From the NCBI GenBank assembly GCA_019918135.1, contig WBZZ01005334.1, positions 22,501 to 86,500 of the forward strand: DNA of 64,000 nucleotides, given 5' to 3'. The stretch is from Paulinella micropora. Lineage: Eukaryota; Cercozoa; Imbricatea; Euglyphida; Paulinellidae. The position numbers and the translations under genes were made by a program. The notes under the pieces are model-generated. The model had not been told where the DNA came from and did not search any database. It was given only the letters and a program-made list of their open reading frames with translations. Each line of letters begins with the position of its first letter. Positions within the stretch are counted from its first letter, which is position 1. Positions 40,598-52,892 of this stretch are shown here, piece after piece.

Positions 40598-43449
40598 TCA
40601 GGACGCGCCCGCCGCGCCACGCTTAGCCCCTTTCTTCTGGGCGCGCCGCCCGCCCCCTTTCTGGCCGGCGCCCGGCGCAAGAGTGGCTGGCGGAGCGGCG
40701 GGCGGCGCGACGACGACGACGCGGGCCTGGCTGCGGACCTCGGCAACCACGGCCGGGGGCAGGTACAGGGCAAACTCGCCGTGCACGCCCAGGCGGTGGG
40801 TCAGCAAGTCGTAGGTCACGGTCCAGTCCGCGCGGTTGTACTCCTTCTGCAGCAACGCGACCGGCAGCCAGGCCCAGTTGCGGTCGTACCAGGGCCCCCA
40901 GTACTCGCGGCCGGCAGGCTCGTAGCCCTCGGTGCGCTCGGGCGCGGTGCCGACCCACTGGACCAGCACGAACTGGTCGGCGGGCGCGGCCAGGCGTTGC
41001 GCCGACCTGACTCGCAGCGCGTCCAAGTACACCTGCAGCTTGGACTGGACGGCCAGGCCCTGCCTCGCGCACCAGCTGGCGAGCAAGTGGCAGCGCTTCG
41101 CTCCATACCACGCCAACACGTCGGCCGCCGTCGTCCACCGGTCGGGCCAGCCCCCGTACGCGCGGTCCCTGATCCGGAAACGGAAGAAGTAAGGCTGAGC
41201 GAGCTGGCGGGCGTCGGGCCATTTCTTCGCCTCCACCTCTTGGTGCGGGGGCAGGCAGTGCGCCACGCCCCGCTCCCAGTACCCGGTGTTTGCCAGCAAA
41301 GCACGCCCGTATTTAGTCTGGTACTCCTTCTCCGCCTGCCAGTTGGACGCCAGGTCCGCCGGGGGTTCCCCCACTACCTTCCGGAGGGCCTCCTCGCCCT
41401 CCCTCAGCAGTGTGCGGGCGACGTAGATACGGACCCCGTGCAGCGCGCCCTGGTCCGGGCGCTTTTGCCAAAAGGCCGTGAGGGCCCTGGCAGCCTGCCT
41501 GGCGTCGAGGCCGTACATCTGCTGGAAGCCCACCACGTCGAAGCCCGGGTCATCCACCACGACCACGGCCGGCCACGGCCGTGGCTCGGCCCGCGCGGGC
41601 ACGTGCTGGCCGGCCTCGGCCTGGCCCAGCTGCGCGTGCAGGTTCAGGATGGTGTAGCCCCGCAGGTTGCGCACGGCCGCCCGGTCGCGGGCGCGCCGCG
41701 CCGCCTCGGCCGCCGGCAAGGGCTCCAGCACGGGGCCGCGCAGCGAGAACTGCTGGCAGAACTTCTGGGCCGCCTGGCTGCGCGTCACTTGCAGCTTCTC
41801 CTGCTTGACTTCGGCGGTCCAGTGCGGCTCACGCAGCCCCGAATCGATCCACGCCACCAGCTTGCGCGCGCGTTCTTCAAAGTAGCTGGGCAGCAGGTAC
41901 GAGCGCTCCACCGTGCGCACCGAGTGCTGCGACCCGAACGCAAAGATGGCCAGGTCGTCGGCCGTCACGGCCGTCCGCTGGCCGGGCGCGGCGCGCAGGC
42001 CCAGCTCCGCCCCCACCTCCTGGCCCTCCAGGTTGCGCACCATCGTCTCGCTCGCCGGCCGCGTGTTCTTCGGCACCAGGTACTGGCTCCAGCCCGCGGG
42101 GCGCTGGAACTCCTGCCAGTCGACTACGAGCTTCGACGCGTAGTGCTCACACGCCTCGCGGAAGAAGAGCGCCCAGTCGCGGCCGTCCAGGGGCTCGTGG
42201 CGCTTGGCCGCGTGCCGGGCCCAGCCGGCCCGCGTCCGGTACTTGAGCGCCCGGGGGAACAGCGCGGTCGGCCCGCCGGCCGCCGCCGCCTGCCCCAGCA
42301 GCGGGGGCAGCATGCGCTGCTGCAGGTCCAGCATGCAGAAGTCCAGCGCCGACCCCCGGCCGTCCCGCAGCTGGAAGCCCCGGGGCCACGGGGCCTTCTG
42401 GGGGGGGAACCTCGCCGCGGGCCAGCTGTTGGGGCTGCGCGGCAGCCGGTAGCCCCCGTACGTGGCGCGCGTCTTGTTCTGCTGCGAGCTCAGCGCCAAC
42501 GGGTCCGTGAGGCTCAGGCACCACGTGCCCTGCTCCACGTCGCGCTCCAACGAGCGGCCAAACTAGAGAAATTGCGCAGGATGTACGACCTCGACACCGG
42601 CGTCGTCAGGGTCAAGCACAGCAGGGCGACCCGGGCGGGGCGCAGCACGCCCTCACGGTAGTCCGGCCACCGCTCCTCTGTGAGCGGGACCGACGAGCGC
42701 CGCTCTCGGTCCTCGGGGTAATGGTGGAGGTAATCGGCAATGGCCGCAAACAACAGGCTCTGCAGGTCCCACAGGGACTGCGCCGGCCGCTCGGGCGGCG
42801 CATAGCGCCCCTCCACGGCGGCGTACGCCAGGGCCTGGCGGTGCAGGTTGCCCAGCCAGCGCGAGACGTCCGGGTACAGGCGGGCCTGCCACAACTCCGA
42901 CCAGAACATGGCCCTGACCTGCAGCAGCGTGGCCAGGTAGCCGGCCAGGGTCGCCGACTTCCAGCGCGGGCTCATAGCCTCGGCGAAGCCCGTCAGCAGC
43001 TGCTTGGCCCGCTCGCCGTCCTGGGCCAGCGCCTCCCGCAGGCACCGGACCTGGCCGGGCAGCGTGTGCGCGGCGTACACCGCAAAGACCCTGGCACGCC
43101 GCACGTGCTGCCGCGCCGTGCTCGGCGCCGCCACGCGCCCCCAGCGCGCCGGGTTGAAGGCGGACTCCAGGAACGCCCGCAGGACACGGAGCTCTTGCTC
43201 GAGCTCACCGCGCGGGTCCTCGCCGCGCGGGTCGAACCACACCTCGGCGGCGCCCTCCGGGGCGTCACTCCCCGCGGGGGCGTCGTCGTCGTCGCTGGAA
43301 GAAGAGGAGCCGGTGTCCTCGTCGTCCCGGCCGTAGTCCAACCACCCGGCGCTGTCCGGCGGGAGGCCGTCGCCCCCCTCGTCCTCCTCCCCCTCCTCTG
43401 CGTCCGCGCCCCCCGCGCCCAGCATGTCTTCAAAGCGCGTGAAGCTCAT
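40598..43449 (-). CDS. Tyrosine recombinase 1, second copy
   Basis: It is nearly identical to 20,137-22,988: an acidic N-terminus, then the core motifs TTPVSRSYILRNF, QNKTR and HSVRTVERSY, a long C-terminal extension and a basic tail. A few residue changes are visible between copies. The interruption (about one) is shared with copy 1, so it predates the duplication or is a systematic sequence error. Confidence 0.6.
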
Positions 43450-44139
43450 GCACTGGCCCGGGCGCGGCGTGGCCCCGCCGGCGTGGCCCCGGCACGGGGA
43501 GGGGGTGAGGCACGGCCGCACGCCGCTCCCCCCGCCCTCCCTTCCGCCTCCCTCTCCTCCCCCCTCCCTGCCTTCCGCCTCCCTCGCCCCGGGCCCGGCG
43601 GCCACCCGTGTCGTGTCCCACCAGCGTCTGGTCCGGGCCGGCTGCCGGCACCCGGGCTGGCCAAGAATCAGCCACTGGCCTCGCTGTCCTGTTGATATCC
43701 GCGTCTTCCCCCCCCCCCCCCCCTTGGCTAGCAGGGACAGCCACAGCGTGTGGTAACACGCCGCGCCCCGCTGCTAGCAGGGACTCGCTGCCGGCGGCCC
43801 GTAAATTGTCTTACGCACGGGGGAGCACGAATTTGAAAAGAGCCGGCCCCAGCCCCCGGCGGCTGTCACTACCGTGTTTAACGAGTTTACTCATAACAGA
43901 AGTCATTCAGTCCGTGGCTCGGCAGAGTACAGAGGCCAACCCCAGAGGTCTTCCCCCCCCCCCCCCCCCCCGCGCGGCTGGTGGACCGGCTACCGCGGCC
44001 GCGCTGGCCTGCCTGCCCTGCCTTGGTAGCCAGGGAAAATATTGTCTCGGCTGTTTTAGGACCAGGCGGCCCCCTCTTCCCCTAGTGAGCTCGCGCGCGC
44101 TTGGCACGCTGGCCGGGGGGGAACGCCGTCCGCCAGGGG
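43450..44139. other. Intergenic region (copy of 22,989-23,676)
   Basis: Same repeats and C runs as copy 1; run lengths differ by one or two bases. No gene was seen. Confidence 0.4.
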
Positions 44140-45448
44140 CTACGCGCTCCCGGGCCGGTCTCTGAGGCTGCACGCACGCCGGAGCAGTCGGTAGGAGACC
44201 AGGCCGCCGGAGTGGAGGTCCCCGTTCACTCTCTCGTCGCTGCAGTCAGGGCGGAGTCTTTGCGCAAGCGCACGGACCGCCGCCAGCAGGCCCGCCGTTC
44301 CCGCCACTAGCCTGAAGCCGGTGTCGTCGGGCGTGCCGAGCACCTCGCGCAGCTTGACCAGGGACTGCAGCCAGGAGCGGCCGTAGTCTCGGGTGAAGGT
44401 GTCGTCGGGATTTTCCGCGAGGGTGGTCAACCAGAGCCCGCTGGTGGTCAACACCCTGAAGTCTCGGCCGCCGCCCTGGTTGGCGCTCGTGACCAGCACG
44501 CCGCCGGCCGCCAGACGGAACGCCCTCACGGGTCTGACGCGCAGGCCGCACTCCAATTCGGCCTGCAGCGCCGCGCAGAACGAAGGGCTGCTTTCCGGTA
44601 CGAAGTGCTCGAACCAATCCCCTAGCTGGCCGACGCCCAGGTGGTAGCGTTCCCGGAGCAGCGCCAGGTCCCCGTCGGACAGGCCGCGCCGGCCGGGCAG
44701 GCGGTCCGCCGCGCGGCCCAGGGTTTGCCGCCAGGTGTACATCCAGTGCACGGTGTTGAGGCGTGGCAGGACTTCGCCCTCGTTCGGTCGCAGCCAGGAC
44801 GGCACCACGTGCACGACGGTGGTCAGGTACTCGCCTACGAGCTCCAGGCCGCCGGGCCGCGCGACATAGGCCCGGTTCACGGCGCGGGGGCCAGGGCGCG
44901 ACGTAGCCTTCGTCCAGGAGCAGGGCCACGTCGAGCACGTCGAACCAGTTCAGCTCCCCGCCCGCCACCCCCGCGGCGAGCAGGGCGGCGGCGCCGCGGG
45001 CCAGCGCGTGGCAGACGAACAGGTACACCTGGTACAGCTGGCCGAGGCTGACTTCTGCTTGGGGGCAGGCGAGGTACCAGACGTGCCGGCGCGGCGAGGT
45101 AGGGGTCGAGTTGGTACAGACCTGCAGCGCCAGCTCGTCGGCCGGTGCGCCGGTCAGCAGGTGCAGCGCGCGTGCGACCGCGCGGTACAGCTGGTTCCGG
45201 ACCTGCAGGTCCCGCCTCGCGCCCGCGGGCGTCGCGTCCGCGCTCCAGGCCAGGGGGAAGGCCACGCGGAGCACAAATGGCAGGGTAGAGTAGAGCTCAC
45301 GGTGGATAGTGCCTAGGTCGCCAAACTCGTTGTACTGCCCCAGACTGGTGGACGGAGATCCCGACTTCCCGGCCCTGACCTCGCCCCTGCTCTGGCGGGT
45401 CCGGCGGGCGTGGAAGAACCGGGCGGAAATAGGCGCGCGCGGCGGCAT
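44140..45448 (-). CDS. Unknown 436-residue protein, second copy
   Basis: It corresponds to 23,677-24,987 and shows the same globular hydrophobic pattern. Unlike copy 1 it is broken about once, so copy 1 may be the only working version. Confidence 0.5.
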
Positions 45449-46017
45449 GCGCTAGGGAGAGAGCAGTCCGTGCCTGGCTCACCGGTCGGTCGAGGGCCGC
45501 CCGCCGGTTGTGGCTGGGGTAGCAGGTGTGGCGGGGGTAGGGGCGTGGGTCCGCCGGGGCGGGCCGCCAGGGGAAAGAACCGCGCGCGCCCCGCCCGGCG
45601 CGTGACGCCGGCCGGGGGGTGTGGAGGGGGGGAGCACGCACGCCCGGCCAGCGTGTGGCCGAGGCGGGGGAGGGGGGGGGGGGGGACACGCACGCCACTC
45701 GACACGGGCGCGCGCCGGCCGTGCGCGAGTACGCGAGCGCCCCCCCCCCCCCCCCCGTGCGCTCCGCCGGAGCGGGACGGCCCCCTCACGCGCGCTGCCG
45801 GAGCGGGCGCACCCCCCCACACGCGCGCGCTGGGGGGAGTGTGTCACGGGGCCGAGCGCGCGACCGGCGGCGCGCTCCCGAGCGCACGCGTCAAGTGACG
45901 ACGCGCTCCAACCACGCGCGTGGCACGCGGGCGCGCGCCCCCTACGCCCCCTCGTCGGGCGCAGCTAACCAGGCCAGAATTCCCCTGTCGCTAGAGTTTG
46001 TAAGCACCAACACTACA
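45449..46017. promoter_or_regulatory. Divergent flank upstream of the second histone H3
   Basis: Same CpG-rich flank as 24,988-25,556, with small changes in the G and C runs near 45,672 and 45,740. Confidence 0.4.
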
Positions 46018-46452
46018 ATGGCTCGCACCAAGCAGACCGCACGCAAGAGCACCGGTGGCCAAGCTCCGCGCCGGCAACTGGCTACCAAGGCCGCACGCAA
46101 GACCGCCGCCGTCAGCGGTGGAGTCAAGAAGCCCTACCGCTACCGCCCTGGTACCGTGGCCCTGCGCGAGGTCCGCCGCTACCAGAAGTCCCAGGACCTG
46201 CTGCTGCGCAAACTACCCTTTGCCAGCCTCATCCGGGAGATCGCGCAAGATTTCAAGACGGACCTGCGCTTCCAGTCCGTGGCGATCCTCGCTTTGCAAG
46301 AGGCCGCGGAGGATTACCTGGTGCACTTGTTCGAAGAGGCACAGCTGTGTGCCATCCATGCCAAACGCATCACGGTCAGAACCAACGACATCCGTTTGGC
46401 GCGTCGCATCCGGGGTGAGCGCTCGCCTGGTGAATTTTTTGTACCTAAGTAA
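46018..46452 (+). CDS. Histone H3, second copy
   Basis: The protein appears identical to that at 25,557-25,991, with the same K14Q and K18R positions and the same nine-residue C-terminal extension. I found no base difference in the coding part by eye, while flanks differ slightly. ATTAAA follows at about 46,471. Confidence 0.95.
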   Translation: MARTKQTARKSTGGQAPRRQLATKAARKTAAVSGGVKKPYRYRPGTVALREVRRYQKSQDLLLRKLPFASLIREIAQDFKTDLRFQSVAILALQEAAEDYLVHLFEEAQLCAIHAKRITVRTNDIRLARRIRGERSPGEFFVPK

Positions 46453-46928
46453 CTGCAGTTTTTGGTTCTGATTAAAAAAAGGGAACTTGTACACACACTG
46501 AAAGAAGTAAAAACCGGTTTTTTAGACAGTACCGAGGGCCGGGGTCCGGTGCCGGCTAGGAGAGCCCCCTCTGTCCAGAGCGGTTCACAGTGCGGGGGGA
46601 AGGCCTCCTCTGCGCAGAGCGGTTCACGACCCCTGAGTCCTTTTACCTGCGAGTACAGCGACCAGCACCAGACTCAGAGTGTGCCTGGGCGGCAGAAAGC
46701 TAGCCTCTGCCAGGGTACTTATCTCTTCTTGCCCTCTGCCAGGCTAACAGTCCAAGGGGCCACCCCCAGAGCCAAGGGGCAGCGCTCACCTCCCTGCTTG
46801 CCCCCCCCCCCCCCCCCGCTCGCCCTCCTCCCCCCCCCTCCCCCGACCCGCGCGAGGGCGCCGCCGTCAGGCGGGCTTCTCGGCCTGGGGGGGGGGGGGG
46901 GGGAGCCTGTAGGAAGCAGAAAACAGAC
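46453..46928. other. Intergenic region (copy of 25,992-26,466)
   Basis: Same poly(A) signal, degenerate direct repeat and C/G runs as copy 1. Confidence 0.45.
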
Positions 46929-47942
46929 ATGAGCCATGGGGAGGCAAGGGGCAAGCGTTGTCAACGATGCCACAAGGAGGGCCCTTCTTCGGTAAGGCCT
47001 GCGCCCACTCTACGCGGGACACAACTGTTGCGCTCAATGCGTGTGTGTGTGCAGGCAGGACAGCCCAAGAAGCAGAGGCGCGATGGAGAGGGCCTAGCTA
47101 GCCTGGGAGCACACGCAGACAAGGAACATGGCAGGCGGGACGGCGCGGGAGAGGAAGACGACGAGGAAGGCTTCTCCGTGGAGGCAAAACGGCCCGTGCT
47201 TGGTAGTTTGGATGGGGAAGATGAATACCAGACAGAAGACAGCGCGGGAGAGGAGGATGACGAGGAAGGCTACGCTATGGAGGCGAAACGGCCCGTGCTT
47301 GGTAGTTTGGATGGGGAAGATGAATACCAGACATGAGACAGCGCGGGTGAGGAAGACGAAGTCATCGACCCACGGGCCGCGCTTAGAGGCTGGCAAGTAA
47401 AGGATAAATACCTTGAGGTACGAGGCCTGAAGGCGCCCACGCCCGACGAGCTCCAACAGTTCACGTGGGATGACAAGGATACACTGGCGATGTTTCGGTC
47501 GGAGCTGGACAGACAGCTGCAGGCACTGCGCCGGCTGCGAAACGCACCCCTTGCCCCACTAGTCACCTTCTTGTTTGGGCCGCTGTACCTCTTGCTGCGG
47601 CTGTCGAGATGTCCGCGAGAGAGCCCCTCTGATGGCAAAGAGTACGACACCATTGACGTGGTCCAGATAGGGGTAGACCACACTGTGGCTGGCAAGGGGC
47701 ACGGTCGTCGCTTGCTACAGGAGCTCGCCTGGGCCCTGACGCCGACGCGAAACCCTGGCCTGCAAGACCGTCGTGTCTATTACGAGTCTGCCATAGGAGA
47801 GGGAAAGGATTTCCTGGACAGATTGGTCAGGCGGGGTCTGTTTGAACGAATGCCTTACGACCAGGACAGTGCGCTCAGCACCCCTAGGTTGGCACGGCTC
47901 TCCCCACCAGGCGCCTCCCCGGCTGGCTCACGAAGCAGTTGA
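46929..47942 (+). CDS. GNAT-acetyltransferase-like protein, second copy
   Basis: Nearly identical to 26,467-27,480, including the 99-bp coding repeats, the candidate 63-nt intron and the GNAT-like motif VAGKGHGRRLL. AATAAA follows the stop. The single interruption is shared with copy 1. Confidence 0.5.
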
Positions 47943-48447
47943 CTACTGGCGGGGAGCAGCAGGTTCTTGTAAGAATAAAAGGCTGAGCTTGTCAAAGTAT
48001 TGCTAGCCCCTCCTGTGCACAATACCTGAGCAGATTCCGGTTGAGCGTGCGCCTAGAAGCGGGGCCTCAGGGCTAGGGCAGAGGGGAGTGAGCAGCTTGT
48101 CGCCGGAGTCCCCTAGGGGGCAAAAGTGGTGAGGAGATAGACAGAACGGGTTGTGCGCGCACTACTTTACGGCGCCAGCCAAGCACTAAGTCTCGGCCGG
48201 GAAGCCGCGATTGCGCGGCGGCCCGTGCGGCTCCCCCACCCCCCGAAAGCAGGGAAGGGGGCCGAAAAAGCCTCGCATGGTCGGTCGACCAGGGCGGGCT
48301 GGGACCAACCCACCGAGAGCGTCGCGCGGCTCGTTCTGACCACCGGGGAAAAAGGAGGGGGGGGGGGGGACTTTCGCCGCCGCCACCACAGCGCACAGTC
48401 TGGGCGCGGCCCGCCCGGGCGCTAACGAGCTAGGCGCGCTGCTTCGT
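47943..48447. other. Convergent intergenic region (copy of 27,481-27,983)
   Basis: It contains the poly(A) signal near 47,974 and a G run near 48,357-48,369. No gene is supported. Confidence 0.35.
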
Positions 48448-49272
48448 TCAATCCGCCGGGCCCGCTACCTGCCGCGCCGCGACAGCCAGTTTGGTCTCTC
48501 CGGGCACTCGCGGTGGTTCCTGCTTGCTCTGCAGCTCGAGCCGCGCTGCCGCCTCTCGTTCCTCCCGGTGCTGTGCACCTAGGCTGGTCAGGTACTTGAC
48601 CACCCGTGCTTCTTCGCCTTTCTTTTGCCCTAGCTCGTACATAGCGTCCAGCAGTGCTAGCGCCGGCAGCGCAGCCTGTGTCTCGTCCTTTTCCCACCAC
48701 TGGGACCACCGTGCTAGCCACGGGCCGAAAGCTTGCTGCAAGTTAATCTCTCGGTCAGTGTCAGACAGTCTGGTACCTCCCGTCCGCTGCGAGAAGACAG
48801 CCAGCTCGGTGGCCCAGGTTCCCTTGGCTTGCGCCACGTACCCTTCGTACCCGGACGTGACGTTCTTCTGTGCCCACTCCCACCACTCCTGCCATGCTGT
48901 TTGCCATCTCTGTCTCGTGCTCTGAAGAACCCCCTTCCGGTAAGCGGTATCGTTGGTCCGGATAGCAGCTAGCAGTTCAGCTTCCATGTCCCGCATCTTC
49001 TGAATCGGTTCCGGTGTTGGTACGTTGCGCCTGGCAGCATCGGGCGCCCCTTGCAACCTGGCGACACGCTCTTGCAACAAACCGATCCTGGCCTGTAACG
49101 GCCACAGCTCCGCTCGTAGCTTGGCCCGGAAGGCTGCTTTCAGACGCCGCGCGTGATCTTGGCGACGTTGTAGTTCACCGGCCACGTCCGCCCCCGGCAC
49201 CGTTCCACCGCTCGCAGCCCGGTGGCGTGCACGGCTACTGCAGGCCTCTTTGGCCGGCCGCTGGCTAGACAT
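48448..49272 (-). CDS. Unknown Trp-rich coiled-coil protein, second copy
   Basis: Same as 27,984-28,808 with about one residue change (near the C-terminus). The frame is uninterrupted. Confidence 0.55.
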   Translation of the reverse strand: MSSQRPAKEACSSRARHRAASGGTVPGADVAGELQRRQDHARRLKAAFRAKLRAELWPLQARIGLLQERVARLQGAPDAARRNVPTPEPIQKMRDMEAELLAAIRTNDTAYRKGVLQSTRQRWQTAWQEWWEWAQKNVTSGYEGYVAQAKGTWATELAVFSQRTGGTRLSDTDREINLQQAFGPWLARWSQWWEKDETQAALPALALLDAMYELGQKKGEEARVVKYLTSLGAQHREEREAAARLELQSKQEPPRVPGETKLAVAARQVAGPAD

Positions 49273-49599
49273 GGCCGAGGTAGCACACGGATCTACGGGT
49301 CTTTTTTGCTTGGCTGGCAGCCGGGCGGCGGCGCCGTCCCCACCCCCGCCCGGCCGCAGGGGAGTGCCCCCCCCCCCCCCCCCTCCCCGGCCCCACGGCG
49401 CACGCCCGCCCTTCCCCCCCTCTCCCCCCCCCCCCCCTCGTGGAGGCAGGGCGTGGCCTGGCCGCGGGGGAGTGGGTAAGGGGAGGCAGAGCACCGTGTG
49501 TGTGTTGGGCGCCCGTGGCCACACTCGGAGCGAGAGGGGGAGCCTCTTCTTCCCCCCCCCCCCCCCCCCCGGCGCCAACATCCGTCGCAGCCGGGACCC
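49273..49599. promoter_or_regulatory. Divergent flank (copy of 28,809-29,133)
   Basis: C runs lie at the same places, one to three bases longer or shorter than in copy 1. Confidence 0.4.
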
Positions 49600-51173
49600 A
49601 TGGCCAACCCTAGCTTCCTGCGGCCGATCCCGGGCGGCCTGGCCTACCCGGCGGCGGGGCCGGGGCTCCGGCACGAGTTCGAGGAGTTCCGCGCCGAGCA
49701 GCGGCGGCCCTTTGACCCCGAGCGGTGGGGGGTGGTGCTCGGCCCCCGGGGCCAACAGTGCGCCCTGTTCGCCACGCTCGCGTTCCTCGGCTTCGCCCAC
49801 GACCGGCGCTGGTGGCCCCCCTGGCAGACCACGCCGCGGCCCGAGCAGCGGACGCTCGGCGCCACCTTTTCTTCCGGCGGCGTGAGGCTGGGTCGTGGAG
49901 CACCCGCCTGCGCTCGCGGCTGGTCGGCTGGGTCTGGCACCTCCGGCACCGGCTGGGCTACCCCTGGGAGCGGTGCCTGTTCTTGGTGCGCTACCTGCGG
50001 CCGGTCGTGCTGAGCGTGGCCGCCGCCTACGCCCGGTCCGGTGCCCGGGACGCGGGCCGGGCCGCGGGCCGGCCCTGCCCCGCCGCGGCCTGCCGGCGGC
50101 TGCTGTGGCGGGCGGCCTACAACCTGCAGCGCCTGGCCACGGCGGAACAGAGCTGGCACCCCAAGGACGCGGACCTCGCCCTGACCTGGTGGGACCTGCA
50201 GGCCGCGCGCACGCTGGCGGCCGGCCGCTACCTGCGCCGCTACCACACCGCGGCGGCCGAGGAGGCGGCCGGGGCGGGCGCGCGTTATCAGGCGCTGGCG
50301 GACCTGGTCGTGCTGTGCCTGCTGAGCCTGACGCCCCAGCCCCGCAGCTCGATCCTGCGCCGGCTGCAGTTCGGCGTCACCCTGCGGCGCGAGGCGGGCG
50401 GCGGGCGCTGGTGGCTGGATCTCAGCAACCCGTTCGAGCTGGCGTCCGTGCACAAGACGGCCCGCTTCTACTACGACCGAGAGTACGTACAGCCGCTGCC
50501 GCTGCAGACGCTGCGACGCTGCGGCCATGATGGGCCCGGCGCGGCGCGGGACGTCGGCTGCCTGTTGGGCTGGGTACTGCCGGAGTGGCGTGCGCTGGGC
50601 CGGGGCCTGGGCACGCGCGGCTTCGTCTTCTCCTGCCGCTACCCGGGCCTCGGCCGGGGCCGCGGGCGTGGCGCGCTCGTCATTGCCGACGACGAGCTGC
50701 AGGCGCGGCTGACCGGGGCGCTGGTGCGGGCCGGGGGGGTGCCGCCGGCGCGCGCGCGGACCCTGCACGTCTGGCAGCTGCGCAAGCTGGCCGAGACGTT
50801 CCTGGCCCAGGCCGGCGACGATGCAGAGCTGCGGCACAGCTACTGCCAGTACTTTGGGCGGCACGGCGCGGACCCCGCGGCCCTGGCCCCGGTGCACCAG
50901 CTCACGGCCGCCCTGCACCAGCACTGCCAGCGGACGGCACAGCGCCGGTACCTGTACCACCTCATCTTCCGCGAGCGGCTGCGGGCGCTCCTGGACGACT
51001 TCGACAGCTTCTGGGCCCGGGCCCTCGTGTACGACGCGGCCGGCGACGAGGTGCGGCTGGACCCCGACTTGGTGCGCGCCTGGCTCGGCGGCGGCCCCGG
51101 CGCCCGGCCCGGCTCCGGGGCTGCCCCGGCACTGGTCTGGCCCGGCGAGCTCCGGGAGGAAAAACAGCCTTAG
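49600..51173 (+). CDS. Tyrosine recombinase 2 (fuller copy)
   Basis: About 520 residues. The catalytic part carries TPQPRSSILRRLQFG (first Arg), a beta-hairpin-like region with VHKTARFYYD (Lys), HVWQLRKLAETFL (H-x-x-R box), YFGRHG (position of the second His/Trp) and QRRYLYHLIF (probable nucleophile Tyr), in the usual order R-K-HxxR-H-Y. The N-terminal ~200 residues are Arg/Trp-rich and helical, a likely core-binding domain. It is shorter than recombinase 1 but shares the spacing of motifs, so the two are paralogues. It spans the right edge of block B'. It has about one break. No flanking att-like repeats were recognised. Confidence 0.65.
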
Positions 51174-51308
51174 GGGGGGGGACCGGGGGACCGGGGGCGG
51201 CGAGTACCAGAGTGAGGCCAGCAAACTCTTCTTTTAATCAAACACACCAAAGGAGGAGCCCCGGCGGCCGGACAACCCCCGCGTGCGCCAGGGGCTTCTT
51301 CTGTCTGC
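51174..51308. other. Convergent intergenic region
   Basis: A short G-rich stretch followed by ATTAAAA on the minus strand near 51,230-51,237, a candidate poly(A) signal for the next minus-strand gene. Confidence 0.4.
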
Positions 51309-52536
51309 TTAGTACACCTCGATCACTTCCCGGCCCGGCGGCGGCCGGTCTGGTACGGCTGCGGCGGGCGCAGCCGCCGGTGCTTCCGCCGGGACGCACG
51401 GGGCCCCAGCGGCCACCGCCGGGGCCGGCGTCACCGCGGATACTTGGTACTCCTCACTTGGTCCCCAGCCGTGGTATTGCAACGCCGGCAGGCAAAGGTG
51501 CAGCACGTACTTAGATTCACCGTCAAAGAGCAGTTGGCGGTCGAAATCCACGCCGTAGCAATGCCCGTCAAAAGAGACCAGCGCCAGCAAAGAGCCACGG
51601 CGACAGCAGCCAGTCAGTGCCCTTGTGCTGCTCGCGACACCGGCTCACGACGGCCGGCGGTTGCGGGAGCGAGTCGAGAAACTCCAAGAACACTGGCCAC
51701 GAACTAATACGCCTGGGAAACTGGTGCATGAGCCTACCGAAGCGGCGGGGCGCGTGGCAGACATTAAAGAGCGCAAACGCCGTGCAGCCGTAATCCTGGT
51801 CGTGCCGGTACCTCTGCTTGATCTCGGTGGCAAAGGTGCTGGCGGCCACGAGGCCGCGGCACACACGGAACGGGCGCCCCTGCCCGGGGCGCTCGGGGCG
51901 ATGGATAGACACGCAGAGGGTAGGGCGGCCCGCCGGCTCCCGAGGGACTAGGCGGCAAGAGAAGGTGCGCTTGAAGAGGCTGACCAGGGCCACGGGGGCG
52001 CCGTCCCCGCGCTCCGCCACCGTCGCGCGGGGAGGCTTCCGGGCAGGCGGGGTAGCCCCCCCGACGACGGGCGCGGCGAGGGCCGCCAGCGCTACCACCG
52101 CCACTCGGCGGAGCGTGTCGTGGTGCCGCAACGCGATCGGCGGAAAGTCCACGTACCTGCTGGGGCTGGCGATCCTGCCCCGGTACAAGTCGTTCCCCGT
52201 GTCCAGCACTTCGCCGGTCGGGAGGACGGCCACCGCCCCCTGAAAAAGCCAGGCCTCCGCTTGTTCCGGCAAGCTGCGTCCTCCCCGGGCGAACGGCGAG
52301 AGCAGAGCCACCAGCTCTGCGACGGGCGCGGGAGGAGGCTCCGGGGCCTGGTGCTCCGGTGGGGTTGTAGGCGCCGGGGGCCCTGGAGGCTCCGCGGCTT
52401 GGTGCTTTGGTGGGGTTGTAGGCGCCGGGGGCTCTGGCTCCGCGGCCTTGTGCTTCTTGAACGGGCGCTGCACGGCGGTGGGCGTGGTTGGCCCTTCGGT
52501 CGGGCGCTCGGGCCACGGGGCGGCCGTCGTAAGCAT
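51309..52536 (-). CDS. Possible papain-fold cysteine protease with Pro-rich repeats
   Basis: From MLTTAAPWPERP the N-terminal third has proline-rich repeats (APTTPPKHQAAEPPGP, then APTTPPEHQAPEPPP). The C-terminal part holds DYGCTAFALFNVC, then about 80 residues later LVSFDGHCYGVDFDRQLLFDGE. A Cys with following Ala-Phe-Leu-N, a His in GHxYGVDF and an Asp in LLFDG match the C-H-D order of papain-like peptidases (C48, OTU-like and relatives). The family is not identified, so this is an inference from motif layout. Reading is interrupted about once. An in-frame upstream extension to 52,797 is low-complexity and was not used. It is divergent from the NADAR gene. Confidence 0.4.
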
Positions 52537-52892
52537 CCTCGCTGGCTTAATGAGTAGCGTGGCTGTCTTTTTGTGGGGCGGGGCTGGCCTGTCCTGCGCC
52601 GCTGCGTGCACTGGCCGCGCGCGCGGGGGAGGGGGCGTGGGGGGGGGGGGGCGCCCCTCCACACGCTGGGCGTGCCGGCACAATGGCCCCCCACTTGGCG
52701 CGCGCCCCAATGAGGGACGCGCCCCCACACGCTGGGCGTGCGCCGGGGCGGCTCCCCCGGCCGCGATGACCCGCCGGGCCCGCGCGCGCCGGCGCACGCC
52801 CGGCGCGTGGGAGGGGTGTGCGCGCTCCCCCCTTGCCCGGCGCGCGCCCCCGTCGCTGGCCTGGACAGGAGCTTCACAAATCCAACTTTCCG
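52537..52892. promoter_or_regulatory. Divergent flank, protease-like / NADAR genes
   Basis: It contains a G11 run (about 52,640-52,651) and a direct repeat CACACGCTGGGCGTGC at 52,660-52,675 and 52,726-52,741. The repeat between two divergent starts could be a regulatory site. Confidence 0.4.

Larger units (their letters stand above)
37500..49976 (+). repeat. Segmental duplication block B, copy 2 (native context)
   Basis: The block matches 16,783-29,511 in direct orientation. Here genes run uninterrupted across both edges (RPB1 on the left, recombinase 2 on the right), so this copy is the probable source. Confidence 0.93.
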
